Below, piece by piece: positions 29,801 to 32,645 of a stretch of DNA of 32,645 nucleotides. The position numbers were made by a program, and so were the translations under genes. The DNA is taken from the IMG/VR virus record IMGVR_UViG_3300031999_000123, positions 1 through 32,645 of that record. One strand, written 5' to 3'. Under the pieces are notes generated by a model. That model was not told the DNA's origin. It searched no databases and saw only the letters and a list, made by a program, of their open reading frames with translations. Numbering within the stretch: the first letter of the stretch is position 1; each line of letters begins with the position of its first letter. This stretch comes from a virus.

Positions 29801-31487
29801 TCACAGCACCAACAGTTCCTCCACCGGCAGGGACAGCACCAGCAGTTATTGTAACACTTCCTGCGACTCCTCCTGGCGCAGTTCCTGCACCAGCGGTTAT
29901 TGTAACATTTCCACCTGTTCGACTAGTTCCAACTCCTGCTTCAGCAGCAATCGTAACTCCTCCACCACCCCCGTCAACCGGGATTCCTCCGCGAACAGCA
30001 GCAACTGCACCACCCCCAGATACTGTTCCTCCTGGACCTCCACGTAAGGTAACAGTGCCACCTGTACCCGTTGTACCACCTGTACCGCCAGTTAAATTTA
30101 TTTGTCCACCAGTTCCTGACGTACCTGAGGTTCCGCCAGTTATTGATACGTTTGCACCTACTGTTGCTGCCGTTGAAGAGTTGCCACCGCGAACTGTAAT
30201 TGATGAACCGGTACCAGCATCGGCACCTTGTAAAGTAACTACTCCTATATTAGTTACTGCTAAGATATCATTACCTTGGGCACGAATACGAATTGGATTT
30301 GCTGTTGAAGAAGCAATAGTGCTAATATCTACCAAGAATTGAGAACCAGCCCCATTTGTTGCGGCGGAGGATTCGCTAAACGTGAATGCAGTTTTTGCGA
30401 CAGTTGTTAATGCCCAATTCCAAGTCTGATCATTATCGCCGTTGTTAATCGAATTTGAACCAGTTGCTGCAATGATATTGTTAAGTAGTAAGCCGGTTGC
30501 ATTACCAGTTCCACCGTTTGCTAGAGGTAGTATTCCTGTAACATCTGTAGTTAAATCAACTTGTGAAAAGGAAATTGTAGTACCATTAGTTCTCAAAACC
30601 CTATTCGCTACAGTGCCAGAAGTCCATCCAGGAAGACCAGCATTACTTGTTACAAGAGCAGAAGTGTTTGCGGTTGTGATTGACGAAAGAGTATCTGTTG
30701 CTGTTGTGTAAAGCAGCGTATTAGTTCCACCGAAAGTAGCTACACCAGTACCGCCCCGACTTACTGCTAATTGTCCTGTCCAACCAAGAGTTAGAGATGC
30801 TGCTCTTAAAAGTGCTGTAGATGGAGTACCACCTAACGTTAACGTAACGTTTGTATCATCCACTTTTGTAAGTGCCGAACCTGTAATTTCTGTACCAGAT
30901 ATTGTGCTCCATGCAGGGATAGTTCCGTTGCTTCTTAGATATGTTGCAGATGTACCTATTGCCAAAGCAGAAAGTGTATTTGCAGCAGAGGCATATAAAG
31001 TATCACCAGTAATATATGATGTTAAACCAGTTCCTCCGAACGTTGCACCAATTGCTGTTGCATTCCATGTCCCACTCGTAATTGTTCCTAATGTAGTGAT
31101 CGATGTCTGTCCAACATAAGTTGCAGCAATATCAACGGTTGGGTCGCCCGAAACGCCGCTTCCATTTGACAAGGTGATTCTGTTTGTAGTACCAGTAATG
31201 GTTCTAGTGGTATAGGTTGCAGTTCCTGTTCGAGTAACCAATCCAGTTGTAGATAATCCAGAAATGCCGTTAGTTTCAGCATTACCCGAAGTTTGCCATG
31301 CAACAGAGCCACTGTTGTAAAACTCTAGGGAATTGGTAGTTGTATTGTAACGAATGTCACCAGCAGCAGGTGAGCCGGGTTCTTCTGCCGTTGTACCAGC
31401 CGGTATACGCAGTGATCCAGTGCTAACAATTGTTAACACTGTTGACGCTGTTGGCGTTATGTATTCAGTACTAAAATCAAAATCCAT
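26841..31487 (-). CDS. Very large tail-fibre protein with glycine-rich and lectin-like parts (1548 aa)
   Basis: The ATG at 31487 (MDFDFSTEYITPT) is preceded by GGAGG and overlaps the stop of the upstream fibre gene as TAATG. I prefer it to an in-frame codon at 31526, inside that gene. Parts in order: an N-terminal PAAGDIRYNTTTNSLEFYN module, repeats of FGGTGLTSYITGDTLYASAANTLSALAIG type, and a glycine-rich domain (about 415-666) of GGxVxIxxG repeats. These are followed by GSARSVLGVTGNATADVASIQGT repeats. The last part, of about 230 residues (HHLEDDFMLSG to the end), resembles a concanavalin/LamG-like lectin fold. It would be a long receptor-binding fibre. The DNA is repetitive; near-copies of its repeats occur in the upstream gene. 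Confidence 0.88.
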   Translation of the reverse strand: MDFDFSTEYITPTASTVLTIVSTGSLRIPAGTTAEEPGSPAAGDIRYNTTTNSLEFYNSGSVAWQTSGNAETNGISGLSTTGLVTRTGTATYTTRTITGTTNRITLSNGSGVSGDPTVDIAATYVGQTSITTLGTITSGTWNATAIGATFGGTGLTSYITGDTLYASAANTLSALAIGTSATYLRSNGTIPAWSTISGTEITGSALTKVDDTNVTLTLGGTPSTALLRAASLTLGWTGQLAVSRGGTGVATFGGTNTLLYTTATDTLSSITTANTSALVTSNAGLPGWTSGTVANRVLRTNGTTISFSQVDLTTDVTGILPLANGGTGNATGLLLNNIIAATGSNSINNGDNDQTWNWALTTVAKTAFTFSESSAATNGAGSQFLVDISTIASSTANPIRIRAQGNDILAVTNIGVVTLQGADAGTGSSITVRGGNSSTAATVGANVSITGGTSGTSGTGGQINLTGGTGGTTGTGGTVTLRGGPGGTVSGGGAVAAVRGGIPVDGGGGGVTIAAEAGVGTSRTGGNVTITAGAGTAPGGVAGSVTITAGAVPAGGGTVGAVTITGSSNASGGQAGGVIVQGGATTTSGSGGLATLRGGTSTSGAGGSAVVSGGTSADGAGGSVSLTAANGVGTNRSGGNVTITSGTPTGSGSNGTTTFNIGASQQGQFTALGSFVLGNAALATSATDGFLYITSTAGVPSGVPTSFTGRTPIVYDTTNDRFDVYNGAWKSFYANGLVDPGANGVVVRTAANTTTARTITGTTDRITLSNGDGVAANPTIDIAATYVGQASITTLGTVTSGTWNATAIGATFGGTGQTVYAVGDILYANTTTTLAKLAGVATGNALISGGVGVAPLWGKIGLTTHVSGTLAEGNGGTNQSTYAQGDILYASAANTLSKLAKDTNATRYLSNTGGSNNPVWAQIDLSNGVTGDLPFANLTQGSARSVLGVTGNATADVASIQGTADQTLVVNSAGTALTFGALNLAAAAATTGDLPFSALAQGSARSVLGVTGNATADVASIQGTANQVLVVNGAGTALTFSSIDLSQSATVGTSRLDSANIVQGSARSVYGVTGNATADRADIQGTANQALVVNSAGTALAFGTVAIAGGGTGQVTQTAGMDALSPTTTKGDLLVDNGTSVIRLAVGTDTHVLTADSAQAAGVKWAAATASVTLSTITAAGGSNSINNGDNAQTWNWALTTAAKSAFKFTENTAAINGVAAQHLLDVSTIAASTANPLRVQARALDALTIIPLGSTVLGNAALATSATDGFLYICAGAGKPTGTPVAFTGRVPLYFDNTEKVLYSVGNTLAANQWRPTAAMNSRFVHHLEDDFMLSGITVASTSKEPGELSWWMTQSAAATNSVQASEADHPGIYRAVTGATSGNNSAIHMMGAAATTSSTMANQIAEFTWIVRIPTITTVICKVGLCQDASDGAAATYGTNGVWFEFSSAASANWRCYTRSASTSSTALSTGVAVTANNWYVLRAVRNTTTNWEFFVNDVSRGTIATNLPTTAVNIGGIVQTATTAARNLDFDYFSCITEVLGNRYT

Positions 31488-32645
31488 TATACATCTACCT
31501 CCGCAGTTGAAACAATAGCGACCCAATCAATTGTAGTTGCAGCGACGCCGGTTACAGCAATATTTAGCGCTCCGTTTGTTGTATCCGCAGTAATGTTTGC
31601 ATCCCATGCAGCATTGTCTTCAGCAATTACTGTTTTACTTGAAGCAACTATTGCTGTTGATGCCGCTGTTGCCGTGCGGCGTATTACCCCAACGAATCTA
31701 TATCCTGCTGCTTGTGCAGCAGCAGTATTACGAGCCACCAGCAAAATATCAAAAGTCCATGCTGATGTATTTTCCAACACTAATCGTTGTGTACCACCTG
31801 TTCCATCTAGAAACATAGTTGTTGATGTAGCATTAGTTGTTTGTGTTCTAAGAGTATAACGACCAGCTTGAGCGTCTCCATCTATTGCAAATCTTCCAGA
31901 TGATTGAACAGACCCACCATAGTGTCGTGCAATAGCACGATTACCATGAGCAGAAGAATATGTTGCTGATGCAGTGTTTGAACTTCCACCAAGAACGATA
32001 GAATCTTGTCCTGAAGCTGTTTGACCCTGACCAATTGCAACTGAATTGTTACCAGCAACCGTGCTTGCTGTCGGTGTAACTGGATTTTCATTGTAAAGTT
32101 GTAAAACTGTTCCTGCAATTGCTGCCCATTTAATGCCGGAGCCTACTGTTGAGTCAGCGGTCAAAACAAAGTTATTTGTACCAACTGCTTGTCTTATGTT
32201 ATTTGTACCATTATGAACAATTAAATCTCCCTTAGTCGTGAGGGGAGACAAATTGTTAAATCCTGTTGTGTTAGTGGTACCATTTGTACCACCATTAGCA
32301 ATACCGAGAATAGATGTTCCAACAGCAGCAGATTGTGAAAGATCAATAGAACCAAATGTTAGAGCGGTTCCCGCACCATTAACAACAAGCACTTGGTTTG
32401 CTGTTCCTTGAATAGAAGCAACATCTGCTGTTGCATTTCCTGTAACACCAAGAACTGAACGCGCAGAACCTTGAGTCAAGTTTGCAAACGGCAATCTTCC
32501 AGAAACATCTGTTGTCAGTGCAACTTGGGAGAAGGTAATTGTGGTTCCATCTGTTCTCAAAACCCTATTCGCTACGGTGCCAGAAGTCCAACTCGGTACG
32601 CCAGTACTACTTGTTACAAGAGCAGAAGTATTCGCAGTAGCAACA
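31487..32645 (-). CDS. Tail-fibre protein, N-terminal part beyond the window (at least 386 aa visible)
   Basis: The frame stays open to the right edge (VATANTSALVTSSTGVPSWTSGTVANRVLRTDG), so the start is outside. It shares GSARSVLGVTGNATADVASIQGTANQVLVVNGAGTALTF and the TANTSALVTS segment with the 1548-aa fibre downstream. A middle segment GNNSVAIGQGQTASGQDSIVLGGSSN looks like YadA-head repeats. The C-terminal domain (DAQAGRYTLRTQTTNATSTTMFLDG, then SAWTFDILLVARN) looks like a phage fibre tip domain. A late-expressed adhesin or fibre is inferred. Confidence 0.82.
   Translation of the reverse strand, partial: VATANTSALVTSSTGVPSWTSGTVANRVLRTDGTTITFSQVALTTDVSGRLPFANLTQGSARSVLGVTGNATADVASIQGTANQVLVVNGAGTALTFGSIDLSQSAAVGTSILGIANGGTNGTTNTTGFNNLSPLTTKGDLIVHNGTNNIRQAVGTNNFVLTADSTVGSGIKWAAIAGTVLQLYNENPVTPTASTVAGNNSVAIGQGQTASGQDSIVLGGSSNTASATYSSAHGNRAIARHYGGSVQSSGRFAIDGDAQAGRYTLRTQTTNATSTTMFLDGTGGTQRLVLENTSAWTFDILLVARNTAAAQAAGYRFVGVIRRTATAASTAIVASSKTVIAEDNAAWDANITADTTNGALNIAVTGVAATTIDWVAIVSTAEVDV

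Noticed and set aside
29332-30342. Proline-rich plus-strand frames (145 and 182 aa) opposite the glycine-rich domain
   Set aside because: They are the antisense of GGx repeats (Gly codons read as Pro), without ribosome-binding sites, so they are shadows of the fibre gene.
27900-32600. Possible CRISPR or satellite array in the repetitive fibre DNA
   Set aside because: Repeats are imperfect, in frame, and encode fibre shaft units (GSARSVLGVTGNATAD and related), with no regular spacers.

Overview
The window is a stretch of a tailed-phage genome of the T4 supergroup (a contractile-tailed, T4-like virus). This rests on recognisable T4-type replication and recombination proteins: gp32-like ssDNA-binding protein, UvsX, UvsY, UvsW, the sliding-clamp loader gp44 and a probable gp62. 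It also rests on several intergenic NATAAATA boxes that match the T4 late promoter. The host cannot be named from the sequence. There are no rRNA, tRNA, CRISPR or insertion-sequence features. Apart from one inserted gene, every gene reads on the minus strand, so transcription runs from high to low coordinates. Genes are tightly packed with many ATGA-type overlaps, and no gene-free stretch exceeds about 200 bases.

Right part (about 32645 to 18472): host-adhesion and tail-fibre genes. A fibre gene enters from the right edge, followed by a 1548-residue fibre with a glycine-rich middle and a lectin-like end. Two small proteins, a DUF4376 protein, a 975-residue fibre, and four related 317-422-residue structural proteins follow. 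A 52-residue gene sits among the four paralogues.

Centre (about 18447 to 4073): replication, recombination and accessory genes. The order in the direction of transcription is gp32, uvsX, a 91-aa protein, a RlaP/YcgL-like nucleotidyltransferase, a 166-aa protein, uvsY, uvsW, a 161-aa protein, an M15-type peptidase, a Pro-rich 166-aa protein, a DnaE-like fragment, a 77-aa protein and a GroES-like co-chaperonin. Then come a plus-strand homing-endonuclease-like gene, a coiled-coil membrane protein, gp44, four small genes, gp62 and a zinc-finger protein. The gp32 leader holds a late promoter, a possible sigma70-type promoter and a well-formed H-type pseudoknot placed like the autogenous operator of T4 gene 32.

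Left part (4063 to 1): three related tail-collar fibre genes, the last cut by the window edge. They share near-identical DNA blocks with each other and related segments with the 975-aa fibre, which points to recombination among fibre genes.

Functionally, UvsX, UvsY, UvsW and gp32 would carry out recombination-dependent replication and repair, and gp44/gp62 would load the sliding clamp. The fibre sets on both sides would supply the adhesion apparatus. The most unusual items are the gp32-leader pseudoknot, a late promoter overlapping a hairpin that could hide a start codon, and a polymerase III alpha-like protein that ends just before the usual catalytic aspartates. The separation of gp44 from gp62 by four genes is also notable.
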